Numbered from the stretch's first letter, positions 1-14,801 are shown. The stretch is 64,000 nucleotides of DNA from Progne subis subis (GCA_022316685.1 JAKJHU010000030.1:7156860-7220859), one strand, 5' to 3'. Program-made: numbers and translations. The notes: generated by a model not told the origin, from the letters alone.

Positions 1-1084
1 GAAATGTGTGTGTGCATTAAGAAGGAAGTAATTACACAAATGCAATTGAACAATCTTTTGAACCAGTCAAAATTTTGCAGCTTATCTTTAATTTGTTTTG
101 CTTTCTCTACTATTGTATTTCAAAGTAAGAGATGACAGGTTGTTATCTCAAATTCTCTCAAATAAGCTTCTAAATTGGGATACACTGGTTTCTACCAACA
201 GGAATCCATTTGGTCTAATTGATTTATGACTAAGTGAACTTTACAGAATATTTACAGAATATTCATGTCCTTGTGTATAAGAACAGCAACAGGAGATACA
301 GAATGGTGTTTACAAATCAATTGGACAAGTAAAAATATAGTGTTGTTTTTCTTTTCATCCTGGTGAATTCCTAGTGAATTCATTCCTGATGAATTTTTTT
401 TAAACCCTAACGGCTTGCCAAGGAAACTTAAAAATAAAGCAACAAATATCAACCCCTAAAATAAGGTGAAGAAAAATGGCAAGTAGTTTAAAGTGCATTT
501 TATTATTTTCTTAAATATTTGTGTCAAAGCAAAATGAGTGTTTATGCAAAATTTAGCTTCAGCATATAGTATGAATAGTTATTCCTGTTTATTTCTTCTG
601 AAACTGAAAGCAGTGTTTATGTTACAGGTTTACTTCAACAAATATGTTCTTGATCTAAATGGAAAGATACATCCTTCTTTTTACAAAAGAGATGCATAGA
701 AATTGACCCAAAAAAGATTTAATATTTTACATTTTCTCATTTTGTTCTACTTTACACAATCAGTGAAGGAAATACTGCATGGTTTTACATACCTAATTCA
801 AGCTCTAGTCTTCCAGTTATGTAAAAAAAAACCAACAGAAAACCAAACTTTGAAGGGTTCAATCTTTTTTTCATAATATCTGCATAAAGGAGTATATTTA
901 ACTCTCTGGCTTAGAGACCTGGAGAGTGTTTTTCAAATATTTAATTAAAGATATCTTATTGCAATTTTTATTTAGGAAAGGTAGATGTAGAAATTAGACA
1001 TGAGAGAAAAAAAACCCTGGAAGGTAAGGGCCTTTTTATCTCATAATTAAATTTTTTCACATATTACAAGCGAATTCAGATAAG
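1..1084. other. Unassigned AT-rich intergenic or intronic sequence
   Basis: No repeat family or gene is recognised here. A short open stretch at 628-699 follows a plausible splice acceptor (ag at 626-627) and runs 23 codons to a TAG. It resembles a terminal exon only weakly, because open stretches of this size are common by chance in AT-rich DNA. Confidence 0.4.
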
Positions 1085-1462
1085 GGCTCATAGTACAGCA
1101 CACAATCATAGAACAAGGGGAAGGGACCAACCAGTCATCCAGTCCAACCCCCCTGCAAGGTGGGTCACCTAGAGCAGGTGACACGGGAAGGTGTCCAGGT
1201 GGGTTTGAATGTCTTCAGAGAGGGAGACCCTACCACCACACTGGGCAGCCTATTCCAGTGCTCTGCCACCCTCAATGGAAATTTCTTCTTCTAGAGTAGA
1301 AACTTCTTGTGTTTAGTTTACAGCCATCGCTCTGTGTCCTGTCACGGGGCACCAAGATAAGAGTTTGACACTATCCTCTTGGTACCCAGTTTTGAGATAT
1401 TTATGTGCATTAATGATATCTCCTCTCAGTCTTCTCTTCTCAATGCTAAACAGGCCCAACAA
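1085..1462 (-). repeat. CR1 LINE fragment (3' end, minus strand)
   Basis: CR1 is the main non-LTR retrotransposon of birds; most copies are 5'-truncated 3' ends. Read on the plus strand, this block starts with 'aatcatagaac' followed by a 'gggaccaaccagtcatccag' type segment. It continues through 'gggcagcctattccagtgct' and ends in the 'ctcctctcagtcttctcttc' segment. These are reverse-complement landmarks of the CR1 3' region in the expected order. The landmarks are mutated throughout, so the copy is old. There is no coding potential left: only the 3' UTR side of ORF2 and the UTR are represented. Family membership is clear, the subfamily is not. Confidence 0.88.
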
Positions 1463-4400
1463 GGCTTTTGTATTCCATTTTAATTGAATGATAACTTTGA
1501 ATTGGCAGGAAATTCATATCTGGTAGGAATTCTACAAAGGAAGAGGTAAGATCTAAATGTTAACTTTTAATTAATTTCCTCTTTTAAGATCAGCCTAGAT
1601 TTAAGAGAAATGTGATTATTCAAAAGCCAAGGCATATATAAACTTCCTGATATTTTAATTTTGGAGGAGATCTTCACACAGATTCCTTTAATGAGATGCT
1701 TTGTAATTTATGTTATTTGTATTTCCAACTTTCTACAGTGATAATTTCTGATAACTTTGAACAAAGTTTCAGATAAATTTGAGTTACCTTTAATTTGTGA
1801 ATTCGGCTTGATTATGGTGTGCACAGAGGCTGCAGCAGTGCTGGGCTGCTCCAGCATCCTGGGGAATTCCGAGATGCTCTTAAGAAAGGCTCACAAAGAG
1901 ACACTGAAGCAAAGCAAGAGGAAGAATACACAATTCATATCTTTGACTCTCATATTTTGGGGAACTCCCTGGCTATCATATTTTGCCTCTCACAACCTTG
2001 TGCAAGAAGGTCTTGTACCAAAGCTCTGAGGGTTTTGCAGAGCCATGGCACAGGCACAGGCACAGGCATGTGGACACCTCAGATGTGTGGGGAAGGACTG
2101 CCTTATAAACACTTGCCAGGGAGCTGCTGAGAAGGGTGGGATACCTGAGGGTGCCCAATACCATGACATGGAGGTTCAGCCGCCCTGGTTGCTCACCATC
2201 TGGGCATGTGTGGAAAGCCCCATTGTGGGGTACTCACCCCGGGGTCAGTGCCTTCTGAAGGAATAATGCTCTGCACCCTGTGGGGAAAGCAACGCCTGCT
2301 TTGGGCTCACGCTCCTTTGCCATGGGATGGACTGCACCAGCTAGGTCAACAACAACAGTAATGGCAATGACCAGACCAGCTACAGTGATATCAGCCTTTA
2401 CTTGCTGCAGTCAGCCTCAGATGCAGGATGGAGAAGTCATCTGCTAATACAAGTCCTGTTGGAAGCAAAGTTTGAATGCAATTCTATAGTGGCATCACAG
2501 CATCTGTCCCATCATGACTTCTCATACTTCCTAGCAGATCTCTATAAAAAGAACTCCAGCCAGAACTCCAGTAAGCCATCTTAGGAGATAAGACAGATGC
2601 TTTAAAGCACAGCTATTTGCCACTAGTATAAGCTGACACCACATATTTTAAGTGCCGGGACAGATCATACTGCTTTAGCTCCTACTTCTCTGACTATGCT
2701 GGAGAAAAAAAACCTGACCATACTGAGACAACTTTCTGAAATGTAGGAAGTATTGATTGTTGAAGTGTGTCTGTATTTCTAAAAAAATAATTTTTTCTTC
2801 ATATACTTCATTTACCTTTTGGTTTGCATTAGCAAGACCCCACTGACCAAGGGTATCGCAGGGCTACCCTGGTAGCCTGGAAGTGGCAGGAAGAAAGATC
2901 TATCCTCTTCTCGCTAACAGGACACACCCTGATATATAAATAATAAAACAGGAAATACAGAGATGGTGTACCTCAAGAAAAAAACATTTCTGTTCATAAA
3001 TGGGGAAATTCACCTACTCTATGTGAACCAAAATAATCACAGGTGGCTTGTTCCATGGGCCTGCACAGATTTTGCATGAAATGAGCCACTTATTAAGCAT
3101 GCTGAAACTAAAATGAGTCAGTGTTAAATAATGCTCTAATTCCTCTTGGCTTGTTTCAGTGACAAATTCCATCTTAAGCAGTTAAATGATTACAAGTTTT
3201 GAAATTAAATTTCAAGATGAATAATTAAACAGCAATCTCCAATGTCCATGAGAAATCACATTCTCTGTTCTAGAAACACTTAGAGTAATAGATACAGGAG
3301 TAGATTAGTAACACACTTCTGATTAAATTTAGTTTGCTTAGAATGGCTTCTCATATATTTCAGTCAACAGTACATTGAAGTAATTTGTATGTTTTATATA
3401 ATTTGGTTTCACCTTAGCAAACAATAAGAGAAAATGTCTCCAAAATGCATTTACATTTGATAATTACGTAAATTTGGCTGTTTCCCTGGGAAATAGCCAA
3501 AAATATAATAATTTAAAACTGAAATGCATCTTTGGTGAGGTATGTACTTAGTCTGGAGCTTTTTACTTGATGAACAAGTTGAAAAATTTATTAGAAAGAA
3601 ATGTTTGCATGTTTGCTTTATAGAAAAAAGTAGTTTCAGCTTAGGAGAACCTTTCTTTTCCTCATGACAAAACTCAAATCATCTACACATGGGCATTTAA
3701 ATAAAAGCAGAAGAAAGTTCAATGAGTTACATGTTATGATGACATTAATGTAAATGTGAAATTTTATCCAAACTTCTACTTCCTAGAAACATAAACCAGA
3801 AAATCTAAAACCTTAAAAATGCCTGAGAAATTTTGTCATTCCAACTACAGTTCTTTGAGGTATTCTCTATAGAAAACACTCCTTTTACTCCAGAAATTTT
3901 AGAGTCTGTGCAGAATGTCAGGATGAAGGCCTCTTTTCCAACCTTGAAAGCCTATGAACCATGAAACATCCCAGAGTGCCAGGTAGCAGATGTTTGGGAT
4001 GGTGTCTGTGGCTGGAAATGCTCTGAATTGTTTCTTAGAGCAGGGTACTGTATGTTTGTAGCACTAGGTCAACTCAATTTGTGATGTCATTAAAATACAT
4101 CCAGTAATTTCTCCTGTGCATTATTATGGTTTTAAGATTAGGCAAGAAAAACAAGCAGCTGCTTGTCATTGGCTTTGCTGTATATGAGAGAGAGCTGTAT
4201 ATGATTAATGAAATACAATAGAAAAACAATCACGAAGGCATGAGTAGGGCCTGTTTCTCACAATCATGTGTTTATTGTCCTATGTGTTTTCATGAAAAGC
4301 TGTTGTCTTGCTGAACCCGTACTCTAAAACCAAAAAAGCTTATTTCCAGCAAAAAAGAAAAATTGCTCTTGGCCACTTCTCTGGAAACCACATCTCTCTA

Positions 4401-7400
4401 ATAACCTTTCCAATGGACTAGTGTACTGACCTTTTTTCTTTATTTATTTATTCTTTTATAACAAGCGCACATGGTGATGTGTTTCAGAATGATATTAACC
4501 CAGCTAGAAATCAAAAGTGAACCTTTTTTGACTCAGAGATTACTGAGATCAGTGACTTTTATTGGTTTGGAATTACAGTCAGATTCAAGGAGTAGAAGAA
4601 TCTCATTACGTGATCCATATTTTCAGAATCTCACCTCCATATTTTCGAAAACAGGAACCAAGTTTTCAAGAGTTTAGTACCTTATCTACTGAACTATTTA
4701 ATTAGCCGGACCAGGAATATCCCCATGGGAGCTTCTGGGTAGAGAAAACATCTGAAAACTGGCCTTTAAATTCTGATCATATATCAGAATATTTCCCTGC
4801 ACATGTATTGTAATAAATAACCTATAACATCCCTTTGCTTCTCTAAAGTAGCACTTTTGCCTGCATACCTGCTTGAAAATCTGCAAATATAGGTGCCCTC
4901 TTCAGCCACCCTAAGGAAAGCAGGAGAGTGCTTCATGTTCTAGTGCAATGTTTTAGTGTCAGATTCAAAATCTAATTATATTTTTCCAGGTTCAGTGCTT
5001 CAGTATTGGACCATCCTTTATTTTTCAGTTTTTCAGTGATATACAAATGATTCTTTAAACTCTTACAATCAGTATGCAGAGAACACATTTTACCTATTTT
5101 ATTCCATTCTTTCACTTCTACAAAATATTGGCTTGCAAATAAGTATAGAATGAGAAATGCGTATGAGTGCCAGGAACTAATTGCTAGTTTCCTTTAATTT
5201 GAAATTATTACTAGAACTCACTTCCTGGCATGGAAATGCAAGTGGATTTCAGAAATAAGGTGAATAATCTAGTTCAGGTAGGATAGTAATCCAGATATGA
5301 AATATATTCAAAAAAAGGAAAGTTTGGTTTCATACGACAGTCTGCTGGATCTGGAAGATGAGAATTTTGTGTAAAATGTTAGATAAGACTTAAACACTGA
5401 AAACATATTGACTGATGTCAAAATTATATGACATCTTGAAAGCATAAAGTAGAATGCCATTTATCAAAAAAGGGCTGCAAAGCTCCAGCAACTCCCAGTG
5501 AACCTAGACTTATCTTCTCAAAGAGAACAGTGACAGAGTTGATATGGAACCATTATATCCAGGCAAACTTAAATATAAACATGAACTGTAATAGCTGCAA
5601 TGCAGACACTCTAGAAAGCAGCAGTGTGAGCAGATAATCAGGGCAGAAAATACTAGAAACTACAACCTAATCTATACCTCAAGCCAAAATGGCTCACAGG
5701 GTTAGAGAGGTTAAAGCACTCTAGTTTTACAGCCAAAAATGCATAAGAGTGGTATTACAAGTATCACATTAGCCATCTCTTGCTTATTAAACTGATGAGT
5801 CACACTCCTTCAATTTAGGTTTCAAAATGAGACCAGAAAAAAACTATTATGCACTGCCTTGGCAATGACAGGCCAGTCAATCAATGTTCCAGTTTGTAAA
5901 AAAGCTGCCAAAGGCTGTTATTCCACTTAGACACTGGTGACATAGACAGATGTTCAAGCATCCAGTAGTTTAATCATCATTTGTTGCCCAAGTTAAATTC
6001 CTTTACAGTTAAATTTTTATCCATTCATGATTATTTTCCTGTGGTATTTTTGTTTTAGTTTACATCAGCAGAAAAACCTGAATAGTGTTTGCTTCTCTGA
6101 TAAATGTAAAACCTAAAAAAACCACACATAGTTCAACAGGAGCATGTGCTTATCCCCAGAAAATTAACTCTCACTCTCTAGCTTGCTTTCATTATGTAGT
6201 CTGTCTTGAGCCTTAGAAAACAGAGGTGCTCACTGCTACCTATATATTTCTGAAAATAAAGTCAGCCACAGAATTATTTTATTTGTTGACCGGCATTAAA
6301 CTAGAACCACCTTCGCTCCAATCTGCAAGACTGTCGTTTAAAGAGGGCAGGACTCCCTGTGCACACAGCACAGCACCTTGCACTTCTCATGTGCCATGTC
6401 CAGTGTTCTGGGCATAGTGAAGGCCATCCTCCTTGGAAAAGTAACATGGGCAGGAGCATCCACGTGAACAGAGGAGAAGAGCATCATCTCTTCACAAGGA
6501 CTAACTAATCAATATCTACAGAAGGTGATTTGTTTGCATGAATGTAATCCATGGAACTCCTCTTGCAAGGTACTAAGGAGTATATGTACTTACACATGGT
6601 AATCAGTGAAGTGATTTTCAAGTTAGTAAATTTGATTTGCTGAGATTACAGCTGAGACATAATCCAGATAATGAAGGTCTGAAAACTTAGCTGGTCCCCT
6701 CCAGAAAATCAGTAACTATGATCTCACAGTCAAGCTGTTGCTTTGGTTGTGTTCACTTGAGAAACTTCTGTTTCCTGAACTCTGTACTCTGTAATCATCA
6801 ATGAACTTGGACAACCTAGAAATTTAGAAAACTTTCAGGAACTGTCACAAAAGCAACAATTTTCCCAAGCGTAATAAAAAGCCATCTTGTAACATACCAA
6901 TAAACACAGGCCTGCATAGAACAATGACACAGCAATTATGATTTACACTAAAAATAAATTTCTCCCTATTTGTCCTCTTTAAGTCTTCAGGCAACTTTCC
7001 AGCTCTCAAACTTCTAATATAAAACAAAATTTCCTAAAACAAATAAGCTAAATGGAAGCAAACTGTCAAAGCCAGCAAATTCATGATTCACAGACACATC
7101 TCATACACCTCTGAAAAAGCAACCTTTCTGCCTTGTATCTCTAACAAGTCAATATTGTCCCTTGTTTTTTGCTACATAACAACCTATGCTTTGGCATAAC
7201 TTCCCTGTCTGGAAAGAACTTCTGAGGGATTCTTCAGAAGCAGGACTTTAAATCTTGCTTTCAGCAGGCTCCAGAAGAAGTCACTCACAGTATCTGTCTG
7301 TAGCATTTTCAGCTAACCCATGAATGACATAATTCAAACTGGTTTTTAGCACAAACAACTGATAATCTGATTCAATTTACAACTAACATTTCAGCAACTA

Positions 7401-10157
7401 AAGAAGCACTTTATCTCCTGGCTTGTTAGAGGGAATCTACAGAAGTGAACTCTTAAGTGGTATCATAATCCTGTAATCTGAAGACAAACTCAGGTGGCTA
7501 GCTGTGTTACCTATCACAACAGCATTAATCTCGTCCAGTTTAGGTAATCTGGAGTTTGATAAACTAGCACAAACTCATGTGTGACATTAAATATACCACC
7601 CATGCTTGTAAAGAAAAGCCAGTCTAAGAATTTACCCTTACACTGTAGTCACAGGCCAATGAGTTTATACCTGCACTTATTTTAGAAAAGGTAAGAACTC
7701 ACAAAGCCCTACACTTCATGTCCTCTGGAGAAATGAGATTTATCTTCTAATTGGACACAAGATGGCAGAGCTTCCCAATGGAACCAGCACAACTCTTAGA
7801 AAATTTGGGTTATACCTCCTTTCCTATTTTAAAGGTTTCTCAATCACCCGTGCAATGACTCATGGGAATGTCAGTGTCTTCTAGTGACCTACTGTGAAAT
7901 CAGAATTTTGCTGCCATGTCTGACTATCTAAGATAAAGCAAATTGTATTATAAGACAAATTCTCACCCTCTCATCCATTCCAGCTGGATAGCAGAGTTTC
8001 TTTCATCAAGCCGACCAGATGGCAATTTAGATGGATTAAAAACCAGAAATTTTTCTAGTTTTTAGTATATGTTAATTTTTTAAAAATTTCAATCCACCTC
8101 TAATATTTCTTAATAAAAGTCCCTGTTTCATTTATTTTAATTATGCATTATAATTTCTTTGGTTGCAATGCTACATAACTCTTTGAGACAGCAACAAATA
8201 GGATCCAGGTGATCAACATTTTATTCCTAATGGTCAGATAAAAGGAAAGGCATCTTTTCTCAATGAGCTGTTTGCTCCTCTTAGAAATGTCATTATGTGA
8301 AATAATGGGAGGCTTACTAATGTGGAACATTGTGAGAACGGAATATTATTATATCAGCCAAAGTATGTGTGATAAAACAAGTTGAATGATTCAGTCAGAA
8401 AACCACATGGTGACAGCAACTTTTCTTTAGATGAGCAAATTGATTCCATTCTCTGAACACCTACCATGCATTATTTCAGATGGATCATATTTCAATTTGA
8501 CACATTTTAGTGTTAATTCTTTTGTTTCCTGAAGACATTTTCCAAAAAGCCTAAGATGTTCCTGATTGTACTTAGTTTTAGATGTCACTGGAGTAAAAAG
8601 TTCACTTCACTGCAGATCCTTTTCAGGCAGAGGATGCAAAACTGATTATAAAAAAAAAAGTATATTGGATAGGAAAATTTCCAAGATTATGCTCATTAAA
8701 TTTGTCACTAGGATAATTTGTTACTTAGAGTTGAATGAGCTAAAAATAAAATTTTTAATTCAAATTTATCAGATCTTTCAAGCTAAAAAAAGGTGATACT
8801 ATAAGAGAAAAAACTATTAACAGGTAGAAGAATGATATAGAAGAGAGTATTAGTTCTTGAATTGTACTTCTCTACATGGAAATCATAATTTGTAGATCTT
8901 ATTTTTACCAGTCAGCATAAATTTTGAAAAGAACTAATTATATAGAAGGCAAAAAGAAAAGAAGCTTGTACAGCATGTACACATTTTTAATACAAAATAA
9001 TGGAAACACTTCACCACACTTAAGAATTTAAAAGATTACTCACTCATCAATATTTATATGATGCTACAGCAAGGCAAAGAATGCCATTCACTATGACAAA
9101 GCAATTTTGACCAAAGGGTGAATATTTTTATTCCCTTTACCTATCAATATTTTCTTGTTCCTAACTTTCAAGTTAGTTTGTTGTTGTAACTACCAAAATT
9201 TGAAAAAAGAATCTTACTGTGGTTTGATCTGATCTCTGGACACAGGTTATTGATAGATAATGACAACATGAACATGAGGAACCACTGCGTAATTCAGAAA
9301 GTTTGGTTTTGTGACCTTGGTACAGAGATTGAGAAACTGAGATGCTGATTCAAACCTTCCTAGAATCCCTTCAACAAGGTGTGTGGATTAGCTGGTGACC
9401 CTTGTTTGCTAGAGGGAAGATTTCATCACAGTAAGAAATAGTTGGCCTTTTCTGACTGTGGTTGACAGTATCTTAGTGATCACCTTGTCCTTCTCCATGA
9501 CAGGAAATGAATTCAGAGACTAAACAAGCAAAGAAATGTTATAAATTTGTTTCCTGCTTACAAATTCAGCAGTCCAATTCAGCAGTGTAAATGGGTAGCT
9601 ATATGCATTTTCTTTTTATTTTTTTCCTCTCAATGTCTTTCTCTCCTTATTTATTTATTTATTTATTTATTTACTTACTTACTTACGTACGTACTTACTT
9701 ACTTACTTACTTATTTTAACCCAGTCTAGGATAATGTGAGTTAACTCTGCAGCAAAGCTTCAAACCCATCATTGTATCATCTAGGAACATGATTTTACAG
9801 TACAAGGAAGGAAATAGTACTGTGGCTCTCCAGAATCAATTGCATCCAGTCCACAATTAATAAAAATCAAGGTCATTAGGATTAAATTAAGGAAGTGGAT
9901 TTTCAGTTTTCTTAGCATGACTGTATTTGACAGAGTCTTTTCTTCATGATTTCTCTGGCACATAGGTCTGTCCAGAAACATACTCAATAAATACAGGTAA
10001 AACAGCCTAGACAGAGATTTTTTATTATTTTATACAGACCAAGCCATAGTTGTTTTATAAATATATTCCCATCTTGTATCTAGTATATTTTATGGGAAAT
10101 GTTGTATTTATGTAATTTAAATTATTTTAGCTACAATAAAAGACAAAAGTAGTGAAA
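1463..10157. other. Unassigned sequence, about 8.7 kb, no gene recognised
   Basis: Mostly AT-rich unique-looking DNA. A GC-richer patch at about 1819-2340 carries overlapping short ORFs on both strands and a small 'ggcaca' tandem run near 2046-2068, but matches no domain or repeat that I recognise. A tetranucleotide microsatellite at 9647-9715 is listed separately. No RNA gene is visible. Confidence 0.4.
9647..9715. repeat. Tetranucleotide microsatellite (ttta/ttac, with tacg units)
   Basis: About eight tandem 'ttat' type units pass directly into a longer run of 'ttac' units, with two 'gtac' units in the middle. The compound structure suggests that a point-mutated unit was itself amplified. 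A likely polymorphic marker. Confidence 0.95.
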
Positions 10158-10162
10158 CTGCA

Positions 10163-10684
10163 TGCACTGGTTTTGTCTGGGGTAGAGTTAATTTTCTCCA
10201 CAGTAGCTGGTATGGGGTTATGTTTTGAATTTGTGTTAGAAACAGTGTTGATAATTCAGGGATGTTTTTTCAGGGCCTTTTATGCTTCTCATCCTCCCCA
10301 CCAGTGAGGAGGCTGAGAGGGAACACATTTGGGACAGCTGACCCCAACTGACCAAAGGGATGTCCCACAACAGATGGTGTCACGCTCAGCACACAAAGCT
10401 GGGGAGGAAGGAATGGAGGGTGGGGAGATGCTCTCACTGATGCCATTTGTTTTCCCAAGGCACCCGTAGGCAGCAGCCCTGCTCTCCTGAGGATGGCTGA
10501 GCACCTGCCTGCCCATGGGGCATGGTGAATGAATTCCACTCTTTTACTTTACCTGTTAAATTGTCCTTATCTCAACCCATGAGTTTTCTCACTTCTGCTC
10601 CTCTAATTCTCTACCAGGGAGAGGTAGGAAATTGAGCAAGTAAATGTGTGGGGCTTAGTAAACAACGGGGGTTAAACCACAACA
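10163..10684 (+). mobile_element. Solo ERVL-type LTR, plus orientation
   Basis: The block opens with 'tgcactggttttgtctgggg' and ends with 'gggttaaaccacaaca', the terminal landmarks of a common avian ERVL LTR group. Between them are 'ttgataattcagggatgttt', 'gggacagctgacccc' and, near the 3' end, 'ccttatctcaacccatgag', in the same order as in the better-preserved copy at 42.3-42.8 kb. The region where that copy has a TATAAA box is degenerate here. No internal retroviral sequence flanks it, so it is a solo LTR. No clear 5-bp duplication is visible, consistent with age. Short minus-strand ORFs within it are incidental. Confidence 0.8.
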
Positions 10685-13503
10685 TTGGGAAGTTCCATAT
10701 CAACAAATACAAAGAGCTTGTATTTAGGACTGACATATTTAAAGAAGTCTTACTTATTCGTCAGAAATTGTGCTACTCTGATTTCTTCATTGGAAGCAAA
10801 ATAAATAGATGAATGATTTCATAACTGTGGAATCCTGGATCTATAAAGGAAAAGGTCTGGTGAACAGAAAAGTACATTATTTTATTAGTGGGTTTAAGGC
10901 ACAAAAAATAACCTAAAGTGGGTTTCCATACTAGAAGGCTTATTTCATGCACTCCACAGTGCAGTCCATGTGACAGCTAACTTAAGAGCTAGAATCTGTG
11001 ATCCTTCAGCGAGGCAAACATGTTGAGGGTACAGTTAGCTAACATGACAGAAAATAGGTCTAAATTATAGACTACTTGTACAGAGGTTCAATAATAAGAC
11101 TTAAGAATCAAGATATCTCCAAAATACAGGAATAGACACTTTTTCATTGAGCAAGCAAAGTAAATCTGAAAGCAGCATGGATGCTGATACCCAGACATGA
11201 TATTTCTCAGAGAATTCCCTATACTCCATAAATGGCATATGGAATATACAATTTGTATGCCACATGAAATACTAATATTTTGGAGAAAATCTAAACCTTT
11301 ACCTCTCTGTTAATGAGATATTTCATTTCAAGTACATTTGGTTTTTGTTTCTGATCCACACATTTTCACCTTCATTTATGCCAGGTTTTGAAACTGCATT
11401 AGATTACCTAGCATGAGTTCCCAGAGAGGGCTTGCTGTTAGAACTGCAGGAAAAATGAACTGGGGCCTTTCTATGGAAGTGCCTTCACAAATGAAGGAGA
11501 CAAAATAAATCTAATTGCACCAATAAATAAATATAAAACCTATTCTGTAAAAGATAATGAATAAATTCTCCGTTACATTACACAGAAGACTACCTAGAGA
11601 AAACCATTGCAAGAGTTCAACATGAAGGACATACAGAATAAGAATTTTATTAAAATATTTCTGCAGTATTTGAATGAAAAAATAAGTGGGCCACCTTTTT
11701 TCCTTCTTCATTCACAGTTGTAAAGAAGGGATTTTCCCCCTTGTGTCTTAGCTCTGAGGTAGTAATAAATATTTTGAAATACTTCAGAAAAAATTGGACC
11801 TGCAGTGGCTTTTATTAAATATATCACACCCTCTTAGTCTAAATTTTGTCTCTCAATAATTCTGTATTATGTATTTTTATTCATCTTTTTTGTTTTAGAT
11901 TACACAGACTCGGTCCTAGTATTAGTGGAAACTTTATGTGCTTGAGAGTAGGGCTACATGTGGTGCGCAGGCGTTTTCAGTTTTTTACAGCCTGCACGGG
12001 TCATAATTTCTGTTAAATTCTCTAAGTCATCAAGACTGTAATATTTGTTCTCCAAATCAATGAAAACCCCTCTCTTCAGTTTGTATTCTAATACATAACA
12101 AAAATTTCCACAATTATAATTCACTCAGGAACTTGATTTCCTATTCCTATGACGATGTCCTTCAGGACACACATTTTTAGGAAGAAAACTGTCTGAATAG
12201 CAAAAAATTAATTTGTCAATTTCTAGATGGAAAGGTGCTTATTATCTGAAGAAGTAGATACAATAGAAGTGGAAGAGTTTGGCCTACTACTTTGGATAAA
12301 AAAAAGTAATGCTGTTGAGTATTTTATTTTCACAGATATGTTGACCACAACTATATTAAGAAAACTAGTAAGTGATTCTGCATGCATTACACTGCTATAA
12401 GCAGTGGCTTAGATCGAAGCCAAAACTAAACATGACAGTAGCTCTATTATTAGTTTCCTATGTTGATAGGACAGTTTGCACTGCACTAGCTATCATAATT
12501 TCAGGAATGAATGTGAAAATGTTTTCTGCCATTAAAAATGTCTTTCACTTGCATAATTAATGACCTTTAAAATCAATCTGTTTTATTCTAATACAGAAGT
12601 GAAATCTAAAACCTGGGCCACCAGGAGTATCTGTGTAGACTCAATGGGAGTGGTAATTGGAAAGTGATTGCACAGCTGCTGAATAGGGTTCCTTGTTTCT
12701 TTGAAATGGAAATATAACGTGGGATGTCAATTACATTACAATTACAAAGAGAAGACAAGTGATAATCCTAGCATTTGGATGTTAGTGTTCATTTGAAAGA
12801 CTCCCTTTTCCCACTGGAAATTGTAATATGCTTCAGTGTGCACAGGAATATATTATGTGGGTGACAAATGACTGAAGCAGTGTGAGGATTTCTAGCACAG
12901 CCACCTTTACCTTTTTACATGCACACACACATACACAGACACAAATTCTACATCTGTTCGGAGTAGAGATGACAATAACAATCCTTTAGAATTTATCAAT
13001 AAAGATAACAAAGTATCACACTGGGAAAGCTATATTCAAAGAATTCTTTCCTCTCTAACATGAGCTTTTTTAAAAAAATCTTCCCAGTGCCTGGTACTCT
13101 TGAAACACATTCAAGTGCCTTAGAGGACACAGGTAGAAATAGATGGAAGAGATGCATCTATTTTCATCTTATTTCTACTAGTGTAAAAGAATTCAGGTTG
13201 CTGAATTACTAATGAGAAGTAAACTGTAAAGACCAGCGTATGTATATATCTCTATGCAACACAACTGAGATAGGGCAAAGATGTATGTTGTTTCCTACCT
13301 TTAAAATAGGCATAATACCTGAACAATTTGGTTTGGGTGTCTTCTACCATATTCAGACCTTCTGAAAGCAAGTTCATGAACTATTTATGAGTGTATAGCA
13401 GTTATTTACACAGTAGAAAGGCCAGACTAAAATGATATAAGGGTAAGCATCAATTTCTTCAAGACCCAAACAAAGATATTTGAGAAATGATTGTTGGTGA
13501 CTG
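10685..13503. other. Unassigned AT-rich sequence
   Basis: No repeat family or gene is recognised. One strong polypyrimidine plus AG acceptor-like site ends at about 11899 and a possible donor 'gagagtaggg' follows near 11945. The intervening frame gives nothing recognisable. A short imperfect CA-rich run lies at 12920-12943. Confidence 0.35.
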
Positions 13504-14150
13504 TGATAAACACCAATCACTTGTTTTAAAATTTTAAAAATTTAATAGTAAATAAGATGGTTATAAAAATAGAATTAGAGTAAAAAATTGAACAATTTTA
13601 GAGTTAGGACAATACGAGACAATAAAAACAAAGTTTCAGATGTCTGGGTGCCTCCCCGAGTGAAAAGCTTCGGAGAAGGACCCTATTAACAAAGGATTAT
13701 CTCTTAAAAGCAATAGCCTGTTGAATATTCATGCATTTCATACATAATGCATACATTCCATTCAAACAAAGAATTGTCTCTGGTTAATATCACTTTTTTT
13801 CTTTTAATCTCTATGGCGTCCACAAGGCTGAGAGAGGCAGGAGGAGTCGGTCTCTTCTGATAAGGAAGTAGTAAATTCTTCTTTCTCTGAAAGATTTACG
13901 TTTTCCTGTGGTTGGTACATAAAAACTACATTTTAACTACAAAACTACATTTACCATACTATCAAACTATTAATACAACATTAACAATTAATACAACATA
14001 ATACATATAGTAAATATTTTGCGTAGAGCCATATAATATGCATTTTTCACAGTGACTGATGGCAGAGAGGTCAGCAGGAAAGTGTTGGCATCCTTCACTC
14101 ATTGGAAATTGCTTACCTTGAAAACCTGAGCTAAACATCTGACTCTGCTT
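13504..14150. repeat. Probable old avian interspersed repeat (LTR-like)
   Basis: This block contains segments such as 'cctattaacaaaggatt', 'aaaagcaatagcctgttgaa', 'cttctgataaggaag' and repeated 'actacattt' motifs, in an order I associate with a dispersed bird element. It shows moderate decay and no coding sequence. The class and orientation cannot be settled from this copy alone, and the boundaries are approximate. A RepeatMasker search against an avian library would settle it. Confidence 0.4.
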
Positions 14151-14801
14151 TTTTTGTCCCTTAATGGTGTTATACAATGCCTTTTTCCTGAGTTTCTTCT
14201 TACTAATACTAGCTTAATAAGCACATGTGTCTTTTTATTTCCTTATGTCACATGTTTTTAGCCTATGAATTAATTTTCAGCTTGAGAATGTTTTCTTCTT
14301 CTGAAACACTGGTTTAAGGGTACCAAACTGAACTTCACCAAGGTGTTTTTTTCTCCTGGACCAACACCATGGGTTGTCAGCTGTAAAGGGGAACAACCAG
14401 GCTTTGGTCAGTACCCACATTTTTCGTGGTGCTGATATGAGATTACAGCTTTGGGGAACTTGCACTGCTGAAAGTTATTAACACAAATACTGCACATTTA
14501 CTTATGCACTCTGTAACAGAGATAGGATTTTTGGACATTACTGGGTGGATACATTTTATATGTACCATGCTTCACCTGTAGAGGAAACTAAAAATCTACC
14601 CACTGTGGTAAAGTATAATATGATCAATGTCTACCTGAAGAAATGAAAATATATGAATCCCATGAAAACTGTTAGCCTGTTAGAAGCCGGTATCTTCAAT
14701 TCTAATATTCTGTAATAGTGAACAAGGTAGACAGAAAGTTCACATTCAGTACAAAGCTTACATCTCTATTAGATATATTGATTCTATGTATAAACAAGGG
14801 A

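Noticed and set aside
628..699. Possible terminal exon (23 codons plus stop) after an AG
   Set aside because: Too short to distinguish from chance; no family recognised and no polyadenylation context that stands out.
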